Source: Streptomyces sp. NBC_00390
Lineage (GTDB): Bacteria > Actinomycetota > Actinomycetes > Streptomycetales > Streptomycetaceae
Assembly (NCBI RefSeq): GCF_036057275.1
Contig: NZ_CP107945.1
Coordinates: 3,100,001-3,164,000, forward strand
Reading direction: 5' to 3'
DNA length: 64,000 nucleotides
The notes under the pieces were generated by a model, which worked only from the letters and a program-made list of their open reading frames with translations, did no database searches and was not told where the DNA came from. Below, piece by piece: positions 55,901 to 63,499 of the stretch (positions are counted from its first letter, which is position 1; each line of letters opens with the position of its first letter). Both the position numbers and the translations under genes were made by a program.

Positions 55901-56305
55901 TCAGCCGAGGACTGCCAGGGCGTCGATCTCGATGAGCAGGCCGGCGGGCAGGCCGACATAGACCGTGGTGCGGGCGGCGGGGGCCACCGTCAGGTCCTTG
56001 AAGTAGTCGTTGTAGATCTCGTTCATCCCGGCGAAGTGGTCGACGTCCGTGAGGTAGACGCGGATCATCATCACGTCGTCCCAGCTCGCGCCGCCCTCCT
56101 GGAGGACGGACTCGACGTTGGCGAGGGTCTGGAGAGTCTGCTCGCGCAGGGTGGGACCGGCCGGGGTCGGCGCCCGGCCCTCGACGGCCGGCAGGAAGCC
56201 GACCTGCCCGGCGACCTGGAGGATGTTGCCCTTGCGCACTCCGTGGGAGAACTTCGCGGGCGGCGCGGTGTGGGTGCTGGGGGTGATCGCGGTCTTCTCG
56301 GTCAT
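55901..56305 (-). CDS. ridA: RidA-family enamine/imine deaminase
   Basis: 134 residues. RidA hydrolyses reactive imines/enamines that PLP dehydratases release. The signature is RVYLTDVDHFAGMNEIYNDY with the catalytic Arg and then AARTTVYVGLPAGLLIEID, including the Arg-Thr and Glu-Ile positions. Start ATG at 56305. It is the last gene of the kinase-IclR-ridA operon, which faces a PLP amino-acid dehydratase-type gene. This makes a direct functional match: the PLP enzyme at 58287 should yield the imine RidA consumes. Confidence 0.93.
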   Translation of the reverse strand: MTEKTAITPSTHTAPPAKFSHGVRKGNILQVAGQVGFLPAVEGRAPTPAGPTLREQTLQTLANVESVLQEGGASWDDVMMIRVYLTDVDHFAGMNEIYNDYFKDLTVAPAARTTVYVGLPAGLLIEIDALAVLG

Positions 56306-56327
56306 GCGGTGTCCTTGCCTGGAGCTG

Positions 56328-57080
56328 CTACTGGGGGGATACGGATCCTGAGTACTCCCGGCTGATCGCGTCGGCGGTACGGCGCACCAGCGGGAGGAGG
56401 GCGAGGAGTTCTTCGGCGGTGACGACGACATTCGGCGCCGAGACCGACATGGCGGCGACGGCCCGGCCGTCCGCACCGCGGATGGGGGCTGCGATGCAGT
56501 TGATGGACTCCTCGTGGCCGCCGAGGTCGGTGGCCCATCCCTGTTCGCGTACGACGGCGAGCTCCTCGAGGAAGGCCGCGGCGCCGGGGGTCGAACGGGA
56601 TGTGTACATGGGGTAGTCGAGCTTCTCGGCGAGGGCCCGCCGCTCGGGCTCGGGCAGGTCGGCGAGCAGCAGTTTGGCGACGGCCGCGACGGTGATCGCG
56701 ACCGGCTTGCCGATCCGCGAGTACATCCGGACCGGGTAGCGGCTCTCGACCTTGTCGATGTAGAGGACGTCGCTCTCCTCGTACACGGCGAGGTGGATCG
56801 TGTGTCCGGTCTGTTCGTTGAGCGCGACGAGATGCGGATGGGCGATCTCGCGTACGTCGAGGTTCTCGACGGCCTCCTGCGCCAGCGCGAAGAGGCGGGC
56901 GCCGAGGCGGTAGCGCTGGTCCTGCTGGCGGTAGACGAGGCCGTGCTCGTGGAGTGTGCGCAGCAGGCGCAGTGCGGTGGACTTGTGCACACCGAGACGT
57001 TCGGCCACCTGCCCGAGGTCGGCCGGCCCCTGCGCGAGCAGCGGCAGGATGCTCAGCGCGCGATCGACGGTCTGGCTCAT
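56328..57080 (-). CDS. IclR-family transcriptional regulator
   Basis: 250 residues. N-terminal winged helix (about 2-60, LGQVAERLGVHKSTALRLLR) and C-terminal IclR effector domain (about 75-245, with VRMYSRIGKPVAITVAAVAK and ESINCIAAPIRGADGRAVA). The ATG at 57080 overlaps the kinase stop (ATGA). The divergent promoter region carries a palindrome of IclR-operator type (58249-58269). Probably controls both arms of the D-amino-acid cluster in response to a small metabolite. Confidence 0.93.
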   Translation of the reverse strand: MSQTVDRALSILPLLAQGPADLGQVAERLGVHKSTALRLLRTLHEHGLVYRQQDQRYRLGARLFALAQEAVENLDVREIAHPHLVALNEQTGHTIHLAVYEESDVLYIDKVESRYPVRMYSRIGKPVAITVAAVAKLLLADLPEPERRALAEKLDYPMYTSRSTPGAAAFLEELAVVREQGWATDLGGHEESINCIAAPIRGADGRAVAAMSVSAPNVVVTAEELLALLPLVRRTADAISREYSGSVSPQ

Positions 57081-58156
57081 GCGGTACGTACCTCCTCATC
57101 CGCGGCTGCCGACCAGCCGGGGCCGAGGTGAAGTGTCTCCCAGGCGCTGCCGTCCAGGTCGGCCAGCCGGTCGGCGTGTGCGCGGGAGGGGGGCGTTGCG
57201 AGGTCGCCGGCGACGGTGAGGGTGGCGGCGGCCATGAGATGCCCGTGCCGCAGCCGGTGATGCACGCTCAGTCCGCGCAGGGTGGCGGACAGGAACCCGG
57301 CGGCGAAGGCGTCACCGGCACCGACTGCCGCGACGACCTCCACGCGCGGGGCGGGGACGTGGGTGACGGTGTCGGGGGCGATTCCTGAACGGCCCCCCGG
57401 CGTCGGAGGCAGCACGAGGGAGGACGCGGAGCGGGCGAACACGGTCGCTCCCCGCGCGCCCTGCTTCACCACCAGCACCTCCGGCTCCGGCAACGCGGCC
57501 CTGATCGACGCCGCACCCCGAAGCCCCCATGCCTCCTCCGCCTCGTCCTCCCCCACGAACACGATGTCCGCGCCACGCGCGAGGTCCAGCAGCACACCGG
57601 CGCCGGACGGTGTGCGCCACAGCCCGGGCCGGTGGTTCACGTCGAACGACACCGGCGGACGGCCCGTCCGCCGTGCGGTGAGGTGGCGCATCAGGGCGAG
57701 ACAGTCGCCGGAGAGCGCGGCGGTGATCCCGGACAGGTGCAGGATCCTGCCGGACCGTACGGCTTCTTCCGGCATGGTCGACAAGGACATCGCGGAGGCG
57801 GCGGACCCGGCGCGGTAGTACAGGACTTCGTGCGACCCGGTCGCGCGGTCGGCCGCCGTACGGAAGTAGATGCCGGTGGGGCGCTCCGGGTCGCGCTCGA
57901 CGGCCGAGGTGTCGACTCCGTACGCCGCGATCGCCGCCACCAGGTGCTCGCCGAAGCCGTCCGCGCCGACCCGGCCGACCCACCTGGTCCGATGCCCGGC
58001 CGCGGCCAGAGCGCACGCCACATTGGACTCGGCGCCGCCGATGCCGCGGACGAAGGACGGCACGTCGGCGAGGCGTCCCCCCTGCGTGGGCAGGAACGTG
58101 ACCATGGACTCGCCGAGACAGACGACGTCCACGGGTCCGTGCACGGTCGCGGTCAT
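57077..58156 (-). CDS. PfkB-family sugar kinase (2-keto-3-deoxygluconate kinase-like)
   Basis: 359 residues of the ribokinase (PfkB) family. The N-terminal signature LGESMVTFLPTQGGRLADVP and RGIGGAESNVACALAAAGH is followed by the ATP/anion-hole DTxGAGD-like AAVGAGDAFAAGFLSATLRG. Closest pattern is the KdgK type, but the natural substrate in this cluster is unknown. The ATG at 58156 has GAGGAG upstream. First gene of a coupled kinase-iclR-ridA operon. Its role beside D-amino-acid genes is unexplained. Confidence 0.9.
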   Translation of the reverse strand: MTATVHGPVDVVCLGESMVTFLPTQGGRLADVPSFVRGIGGAESNVACALAAAGHRTRWVGRVGADGFGEHLVAAIAAYGVDTSAVERDPERPTGIYFRTAADRATGSHEVLYYRAGSAASAMSLSTMPEEAVRSGRILHLSGITAALSGDCLALMRHLTARRTGRPPVSFDVNHRPGLWRTPSGAGVLLDLARGADIVFVGEDEAEEAWGLRGAASIRAALPEPEVLVVKQGARGATVFARSASSLVLPPTPGGRSGIAPDTVTHVPAPRVEVVAAVGAGDAFAAGFLSATLRGLSVHHRLRHGHLMAAATLTVAGDLATPPSRAHADRLADLDGSAWETLHLGPGWSAAADEEVRTA

Positions 58157-58248
58157 GTTCGCGGGGGCTCCTCGCTCGTCGGGCACCGGCCACCATTGAC
58201 CCGGTGTCGGCTCGGATGTTAGACACCCATAAGCGATATACGCAATGG

Positions 58249-58269
58249 GCGTTGCGCATAGCGCAACGC
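58249..58269. promoter_or_regulatory. IclR-type operator between the divergent D-amino-acid arms
   Basis: GCGTTGCGC-ATA-GCGCAACGC is a perfect 9-base-arm palindrome ending 17 bases before the PLP enzyme start. It includes the GTTGCGCATAGCGCAAC core common to IclR operators. It lies in the only control region between the two arms. AGAAGGAGG follows as the ribosome site. Confidence 0.78.
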
Positions 58270-58286
58270 GCTAGAAGGAGGCCACC

Positions 58287-59588
58287 ATGCCCGCCGACCA
58301 CGCCGGCAACGCCGACACCGCCGTCGAGCGGCTCGCGCAGCTGGCGAGCGAACGCGTCGACCACCGCTTCAAGGCACTCCCGCCCGACGCCGAAGGGCTC
58401 ACCGTCGGCGAACTCGCCGCCGACCGCCGCAACCTCTTCACCGGCGGCTTCACCACCCCCGTCCTCGCCCTCTCCGCCGAGTCCCTCGAACACAATCTGG
58501 CTCTCCTGGAGACCTGGTCCGAGCGCCACGGCCTCGCCTTCGCCCCGCACGGCAAGACCTCCATGGCACCGCAGCTCTTCGAGCGCCAACTGGCGTACGG
58601 CGCTTGGGGCATCACCGCCGCCGTACCCCACCAGGCCCGCGTCTACCGCGCGCACGGGATCCAGCGGATCTTCCTCGCCAACGAGGTCGTGGACGCTGCC
58701 GCCCTGCGCTGGCTGGCGGGCGAGCTGGACGCCGATCCGGACTTCCGCTTCATCTGTTACGTCGACTCCGTGCGCGGCGTCGAGCTCATGGACGAGGCCC
58801 TGCGGGGCACCTCCCGCCCCGTCGAGGTCGTCATCGAACTGGGGGCGGGCGAGGGCGCCCGCACGGGGGTGCGCACCGAGGCCGGGTGCGCGGCCGTCGC
58901 GGACGCGGTCGCCGCCACCGCGACGCTCCGGCTGGTCGGCGTCGCCGGTTACGAGGGCGAGGTCCCGCAGGCCGACGGCGACCGGGTACGTGCCTGGGTA
59001 CGCCGGCTGACCGAGCTGGCCGCCGACTTCGACAAGGCCGGACGCTTCGACGGCACCACCGAGATCGTGATCAGCGCGGGCGGGAGTGCCTGGTTCGACG
59101 CGGTCGCCGATGTGTTCGGGGAGATCCCCGAACTGTCCCGCCCCGCCCTGAAGCTGCTGCGCTCCGGCGCGTACGTCTCGCACGACGACGGCCACTACCG
59201 CCACCTCACCCCCTTCAACCGCCTCCCGGACGAGGGCGCACTGCGCCCGGCGTTCCGGCTGTGGGCCCAGGTCGTCTCGCGCCCCACCCCCGACCAGGCG
59301 TTCGTCAACGCGGGCAAGCGGGACGCCGCGTACGACCTCGATCTGCCCGAGGCACAGGTCGTCCGCGACGGCCGCACCGGCGAGATCCGCCCGGCGGACG
59401 GCATCTCGGTGAGCGGGCTCTCCGACCAGCACGGCTGGGTCCGCACCACTGCGGAGGCGGACCTGGAGGTGGGCGACTGGCTGGGGATGGGCCTGTCCCA
59501 CCCGTGCACGTCGTTCGACAAGTGGCAGCTGATTCCGCTGGTCGAGGCGGACGGCACGGTCGTCGACTACATCCGTACGTTCTTCTGA
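58287..59588 (+). CDS. PLP-dependent amino acid dehydratase/aldolase, D-serine dehydratase (DSD1) fold-type III
   Basis: 433 residues with an alanine-racemase-like barrel. The PLP lysine is Lys90 in FAPHGKTSMAPQLF. The C-terminal zinc site of DSD-type enzymes appears as His405 and Cys407 (GLSHPCTSFDKW). Other family patches are TTPVLALSAESLEHNLALLE, VVIELGAGEGARTG and SAGGSAWFDAV. Activity is inferred as D-serine/D-threonine dehydratase or D-threonine aldolase. The ATG at 58287 follows AAGGAGG. Located divergently from ridA and iclR and followed by a D-acyl-amino acid deacylase. Confidence 0.9.
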   Translation: MPADHAGNADTAVERLAQLASERVDHRFKALPPDAEGLTVGELAADRRNLFTGGFTTPVLALSAESLEHNLALLETWSERHGLAFAPHGKTSMAPQLFERQLAYGAWGITAAVPHQARVYRAHGIQRIFLANEVVDAAALRWLAGELDADPDFRFICYVDSVRGVELMDEALRGTSRPVEVVIELGAGEGARTGVRTEAGCAAVADAVAATATLRLVGVAGYEGEVPQADGDRVRAWVRRLTELAADFDKAGRFDGTTEIVISAGGSAWFDAVADVFGEIPELSRPALKLLRSGAYVSHDDGHYRHLTPFNRLPDEGALRPAFRLWAQVVSRPTPDQAFVNAGKRDAAYDLDLPEAQVVRDGRTGEIRPADGISVSGLSDQHGWVRTTAEADLEVGDWLGMGLSHPCTSFDKWQLIPLVEADGTVVDYIRTFF

Positions 59589-59781
59589 CCCGTGCGGGGT
59601 GCGTTTTCCCCGCGCCCCAGAACTCCCCTTACGCTCCCCCAGCGAGGCTGAAGCTGCCGGACAACTCCAGCCCGTGCGGGGGAGACCGAGGACACGGCCG
59701 AAGGCCGTACGGGGTTCCGGGGCCTGCCCCGGTTACGGGAAGGGCCGGGGAGGACCGCCCCCGCCGAAAGGTGGCGCCACC
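59589..59781. repeat. GC-rich dispersed-repeat-like spacer
   Basis: 193 bases between two same-strand genes with CCGGGGCCTGCCCCGG (about 59718) and a GGGAAGGGCCGGGG tract. This composition is common in Streptomyces intergenic repeats. No coding potential. Genome-wide copies cannot be checked here. Confidence 0.35.
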
Positions 59782-61392
59782 ATGGATCTCGTCATCCGCG
59801 ACGCCCGCATCGTCGACGGCACCGGCAGCCCGTCGTACCGCGCCGACGTCCGCATCCGCGACGGCCGCATCGCCGCGATACGCCGTGAAGGCGAACCCGC
59901 CCTCTTTGGGGCGCGCACCCTCGACGCGCACGGCCTCGCGCTCTCGCCCGGCTTCATCGACATGCACGCCCACAGCGACCTCGCCCTGCTGCGCGACCCG
60001 GACCATTGCGCGAAGGCTGCCCAGGGCGTCACCCTCGAAGTGCTGGGTCAGGACGGGCTGTCGTACGCGCCCGTCGACGACGCCACGCTCGCCGGGGTCC
60101 GCACGGCGATCACCGGCTGGAACGGCAACGGCTCGGACATCGACTTCGACTGGCGCACCGTCGGCGAGTACCTGGACCGTCTGGACCGCGGCATCGCCGT
60201 CAACGCGGCGTACCTGATCCCTCAGGGCACGGTCCGGATGTACGCGGTCGGCTGGGACGACCGTCCGGCGACCGACGCCGAGCTCGCACGGATGAAGCAG
60301 CTCGTCGCCGACGGCATGGAGCAAGGCGCGGTCGGCCTCTCGTCGGGCCTGACCTACACGCCCGGAATGTACGCGGACAACGCCGAACTGACCGAGCTGT
60401 GCCGGGTGGTGGCCCGCTACGACGGCTACTACTGCCCGCATCACCGCTCCTACGGCGCCGGCGCGCTCGAGGCCTACGAAGAGATGGTCTCCCTCACCCG
60501 TGCGGCCGGCTGTGCCCTCCATCTCGCCCACGCCACCATGAACTTCGGCGTGAACAAGGGCCGTGCGCCCGAGCTGCTCGCGCTGCTCGACGATGCGCTC
60601 GACGCCGGCGCGGACATCTCCCTCGACACGTATCCGTACACCCCCGGCTGCACCACGCTGGCCGCGATGCTGCCGAGCTGGGCGAACGAGGGCGGCCCGG
60701 ACGCGGTGCTCGCGCGGCTGCACGACGATGCCACCGCCGAGAGGATCCGCCACCACCTGGAGGAGATCGGCTCGGACGGCTGCCACGGCGTACCGATCGA
60801 GTGGGACACGATCGAGATCTCGGGCGTGAGCGGGGTCGGGCACGCCGGCTACGTGGGCCGTACGGTCGCCGAGTCGGCGGCCGTACGCGGCGAGGTCCCG
60901 TGGGCCACCGCCCGCAGACTGCTGATCGAGGACCGCCTCGGCCCGACGATCCTGCAGCACGTCGGCCACGAGGAGAACGTCCGCCTGATCATGCGCCACC
61001 GCGTGCACACCGGCGGCAGCGACGGAATCCTCCAGGGCGACAAACCGCATCCGCGCGCCTACGGCACGTTCCCGAACTATCTCGGCCGGTACGCAAGGGA
61101 ACTCGGCATTCTCTCGCTGGAGGAGACGGTGGCCCATCTCACCGGACGCCCGGCCGCCCGGCTGCGGCTGCCCGACCGCGGTCTGGTCCGTGAGGGCTAC
61201 CGCGCCGACCTGGTCCTGTTCGACCCGGACACGGTGGCTGCGGGCTCCACGTTCGACGCACCGCGCACGCTGCCGGTGGGCATCCCGCATGTGCTGATCG
61301 ACGGCCGGTTCGTCATCGAGGACGGCGTGCGCACCGACGTGCTGGCAGGCCGCTCCGTTCGTCGCGGTGCCGCCCGGCCCCCGCGCGCCTAG
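59782..61392 (+). CDS. N-acyl-D-amino-acid deacylase (D-aminoacylase)
   Basis: 536 residues of the amidohydrolase superfamily. Zinc ligands begin with His62 and His64 (GFIDMHAHSDLAL). Further motifs are SGLTYTPGMYADNAELTELC, YYCPHHRSYG, LHLAHATMNFG, DTYPYTPGCTTL, and the late GGSDGILQGDKPHPRAYGTF with the catalytic Asp. It removes acyl groups from N-acyl-D-amino acids, supplying the upstream PLP enzyme. The ATG at 59782 has AAAGGTGG upstream. Its TAG stop overlaps the stop of the convergent alkB gene by one shared CTAG tetramer. Confidence 0.94.
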   Translation: MDLVIRDARIVDGTGSPSYRADVRIRDGRIAAIRREGEPALFGARTLDAHGLALSPGFIDMHAHSDLALLRDPDHCAKAAQGVTLEVLGQDGLSYAPVDDATLAGVRTAITGWNGNGSDIDFDWRTVGEYLDRLDRGIAVNAAYLIPQGTVRMYAVGWDDRPATDAELARMKQLVADGMEQGAVGLSSGLTYTPGMYADNAELTELCRVVARYDGYYCPHHRSYGAGALEAYEEMVSLTRAAGCALHLAHATMNFGVNKGRAPELLALLDDALDAGADISLDTYPYTPGCTTLAAMLPSWANEGGPDAVLARLHDDATAERIRHHLEEIGSDGCHGVPIEWDTIEISGVSGVGHAGYVGRTVAESAAVRGEVPWATARRLLIEDRLGPTILQHVGHEENVRLIMRHRVHTGGSDGILQGDKPHPRAYGTFPNYLGRYARELGILSLEETVAHLTGRPAARLRLPDRGLVREGYRADLVLFDPDTVAAGSTFDAPRTLPVGIPHVLIDGRFVIEDGVRTDVLAGRSVRRGAARPPRA

Positions 61393-62018
61393 TTCACCCC
61401 GCGCGGGCGGAACTGGATGCTGATGCGCGGGCCCACAGGGCGCGCCGTCTTGGGGACGGCGTGCTCCCAGGTCCGCTGGCAGGAGCCGCCCATCACGATG
61501 AGATCGCCGTGCCCGAGCGGCCGGCGCACCGTGGTCCCGCCGCCGTGTCTCGGCCGCAGCACCAGATCGCGCGGGGCGCCGACGGACAGGATCGCAACCA
61601 TGGTGTCCTCACGCGCACCACGCCCGATCCTGTCCCCGTGCCAGGCAACGCTGTCGTGACCGTCGCGGTAGAAGCACAGCCCGGCGGTGCGGAACGGCTC
61701 GCCGAGCTCGTCGGCGTAGTGCCGCGACAGGGCGGCGCGGGCCCGGCCGAGGACCGGATGCGGCAGGCGATCGTCCTCCCCGTAGTGGGCGAGCAGCCGG
61801 GGCACGGCCACCTCCCGCTCGTACATCCGGCGCCGCTCGGCCCGCCAGGGCACGGTGTCCACGAGGTCGTCGAACAGCGCGTCCGCCCCTTCGAGCCAGC
61901 CGGCCAGGCCGTCGATCCAGGCCCCGTCGCCGAGTACGGTCCGCCGCACACCGTCGAGCGGGCCGAGGAGGATCTCGTCGGTCTGGTCGAAGAGCGAACC
62001 CTGCAGATGCACTGCCAT
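61389..62018 (-). CDS. alkB: AlkB-like 2-oxoglutarate/Fe(II) dioxygenase
   Basis: 209 residues. Iron ligands are His127 and Asp129 (VAWHGDRIG) and His186 (RTWEHAVPK); 2-oxoglutarate-binding Arg198 and Arg204 are in GPRISIQFRPRG. Substrate-lid residues LCFYRDGHDSVAWH are conserved. It demethylates alkylated bases by oxidation. Length matches bacterial AlkB. ATG at 62018. Convergent with the deacylase and overlapping it by four bases. No ada or other alkylation genes are adjacent. Confidence 0.93.
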   Translation of the reverse strand: MAVHLQGSLFDQTDEILLGPLDGVRRTVLGDGAWIDGLAGWLEGADALFDDLVDTVPWRAERRRMYEREVAVPRLLAHYGEDDRLPHPVLGRARAALSRHYADELGEPFRTAGLCFYRDGHDSVAWHGDRIGRGAREDTMVAILSVGAPRDLVLRPRHGGGTTVRRPLGHGDLIVMGGSCQRTWEHAVPKTARPVGPRISIQFRPRGVN

Positions 62019-62217
62019 GCCCTCCAGCCTACCCCCGAAACCGAACACATGAGCTATTCGGCGCGCGGCGCCGCGCACGGCGGCCGCGAGGACATCGAAG
62101 AGACCGTTGGGGTCCGACTTTCGGTGTGATCCGTTACCGGCCTTCCCTTCCCGCGTTGAACGGGGAGTGAAGGCCGCAAACCCTGCGGCCGACCTGTCGT
62201 CTTGCAAGGAGAAGTTG

Positions 62218-62457
62218 ATGTCGCGTATCGCGAAGGCAGCCGCTGTTCTCGCCGGGTCTGGTGCTCTGATCGCCGGCGGCGCCGGCATGGCCGCAGCCGA
62301 CGCCGGCGCGGACGGTGCCGTTGCCAACTCCCCCGGTATCGCCTCGGGCAACGCCCTCCAGGTCCCGGTCCACCTGCCGGCCAACGTCTGCGGCAACACC
62401 GTGGACGTGATCGCCCTGCTGAACCCGACCTTCGGCAACGTCTGCTCGAACGCCTAG
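62218..62457 (+). CDS. Short chaplin with two cysteines
   Basis: 79 residues. Signal peptide (about 1-28, MAAADAG) then one chaplin domain: SPGIASGNALQVPVHLPANV, CGNTVDVIALLNPTFGNVCS. Cys58 and Cys76 would form the intramolecular disulfide of ChpF/G/H-type short chaplins. It is a surface-active amyloid that coats aerial hyphae and spores. The ATG at 62218 has AAGGAG upstream. No sortase signal, so it is the short, non-anchored class. A hairpin follows. Confidence 0.95.
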   Translation: MSRIAKAAAVLAGSGALIAGGAGMAAADAGADGAVANSPGIASGNALQVPVHLPANVCGNTVDVIALLNPTFGNVCSNA

Positions 62458-62501
62458 TCCGGTCATTGCACCAGGGCGGCTGAGTACCAGCACCCCGGAA
62501 C

Positions 62502-62539
62502 ACTGCGGCCTCCCCTTCACCACCGGGGGAGGCCGCAGT
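62502..62539 (+). terminator. Hairpin terminator after the chaplin
   Basis: ACTGCGGCCTCCCC pairs with GGGGAGGCCGCAGT around a 10-base loop, 45 bases after the stop. Confidence 0.85.
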
Positions 62540-62721
62540 CATGTCCGGCCCCGGACCGGCGTCCCGTCGAGCCCCTCGGGACGACTTCCTCCCGCACGGC
62601 CACGGTTCACTCGGCCGTCGTGCCTCATCGGGAGGATGACGGGCTCGAAAGACCGTTCCGCCTGTCCCCCACCGCTCGACCCGAGCAGTGACTTCGCCGA
62701 CGGGCGCGCGTTGGCGGTCGT

Positions 62722-62988
62722 ATGGCAAGGATTTCCGCGCCTGCTCGATGGCAGCGCGTCCAGACCGGAACGGCCCCGGCCCCGGCGGCCGCACCGCCCG
62801 GCACCAGCCCGATCTACGAACAGCTGGCGCGGGAGTGGGCGGCAGCAGGCCGTACCCTGCCCGGCCGGCCGGACGCCGAGTGGACCCGGCTCACCCTGTT
62901 CCCTCCTCCCCCTGCGGACGGGGCCGAGACCGGACCCGTTCCCCCGCCGCCGCGCCGGGGCTGGCTCTACGACCGGCACACGGCCTGA
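62722..62988 (+). CDS. Small conserved-looking protein, unknown function
   Basis: 88 residues. After an Ala/Pro-rich start it has SPIYEQLAREWAAAGRTLPG and PDAEWTRLTLFPPPPADGA, a pattern seen in short Streptomyces proteins of unknown role. No signal peptide or helix. The start at 62722 (MARISAP) has only a weak ribosome site. Codon third-position GC is normal. Function unknown. Confidence 0.55.
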   Translation: MARISAPARWQRVQTGTAPAPAAAPPGTSPIYEQLAREWAAAGRTLPGRPDAEWTRLTLFPPPPADGAETGPVPPPPRRGWLYDRHTA

Positions 62989-63120
62989 TCTCCCTGGCCG
63001 CCGGGGGTCCGGGGCCGGCACGCGCCCGGCGGGACAGGTGTCCCCGCGTTTCCCTTGCGACGACGACTCGTTACCCCTCACGACGGCGGAGAGCACCGCC
63101 GGGGAAAGGGATTCGAAACC

Positions 63121-63423
63121 ATGAAGTACTCGAGGGCCGCAGCCGTCATCGCCGGTTCCGTCGTGGCGATGGGGGCGGCCTCGCCCGCTTTCGCCGCCGA
63201 CACCACGCGCATGCCTGCCATGAGTCTCAGCGGTGGTCTCGACCGGGCTCTGGCCTCGGCTCCCGATCCCGGCCTGGGCGACGCGGAATCGACGGTCGGC
63301 TCGGTCGCCTCCACGGCCACCGGGCTGAACAACGTCAAGGGCAAGGCTCCGGAGCAGCTTCTCAGGACGGCGGCGTCGGCCACCCCGATGCTGGGCGGTG
63401 TCTCGCTCGGCGGCGCCGGCTGA
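63121..63423 (+). CDS. Small secreted protein of unknown function
   Basis: 100 residues. A clear signal peptide (about 1-25, AMGAASPAFAAD) precedes a low-complexity Ala/Gly/Ser/Leu mature part with LDRALASAPDPGLGDAEST and ATPMLGGVSLGGAG. No cysteine in the mature part. GGGGAAAGGGA lies shortly upstream of the ATG at 63121. Its neighbour is a chaplin, so a surface role is possible, but it is not a chaplin or a recognisable rodlin. A hairpin follows. Confidence 0.75.
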   Translation: MKYSRAAAVIAGSVVAMGAASPAFAADTTRMPAMSLSGGLDRALASAPDPGLGDAESTVGSVASTATGLNNVKGKAPEQLLRTAASATPMLGGVSLGGAG

Positions 63424-63434
63424 TGTCGCAGACC

Positions 63435-63476
63435 GCGAAGGGCCCCGGCAGCCGGACGGCCGCCGGGGCCCTTCGC
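63435..63476. terminator. Bidirectional hairpin terminator
   Basis: GCGAAGGGCCCCGGC pairs with GCCGGGGCCCTTCGC around a 12-base loop that also contains GCC/GGC pairing. It separates the small secreted protein from the convergent VKOR gene. Confidence 0.85.
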
Positions 63477-63499
63477 CGTGCCCCTGAACGGGCGGCCGT

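Noticed and set aside
63121..63423. Rodlin or second chaplin
   Set aside because: It has a signal peptide but no chaplin domain, no cysteines in the mature part and no recognisable rodlin pattern.
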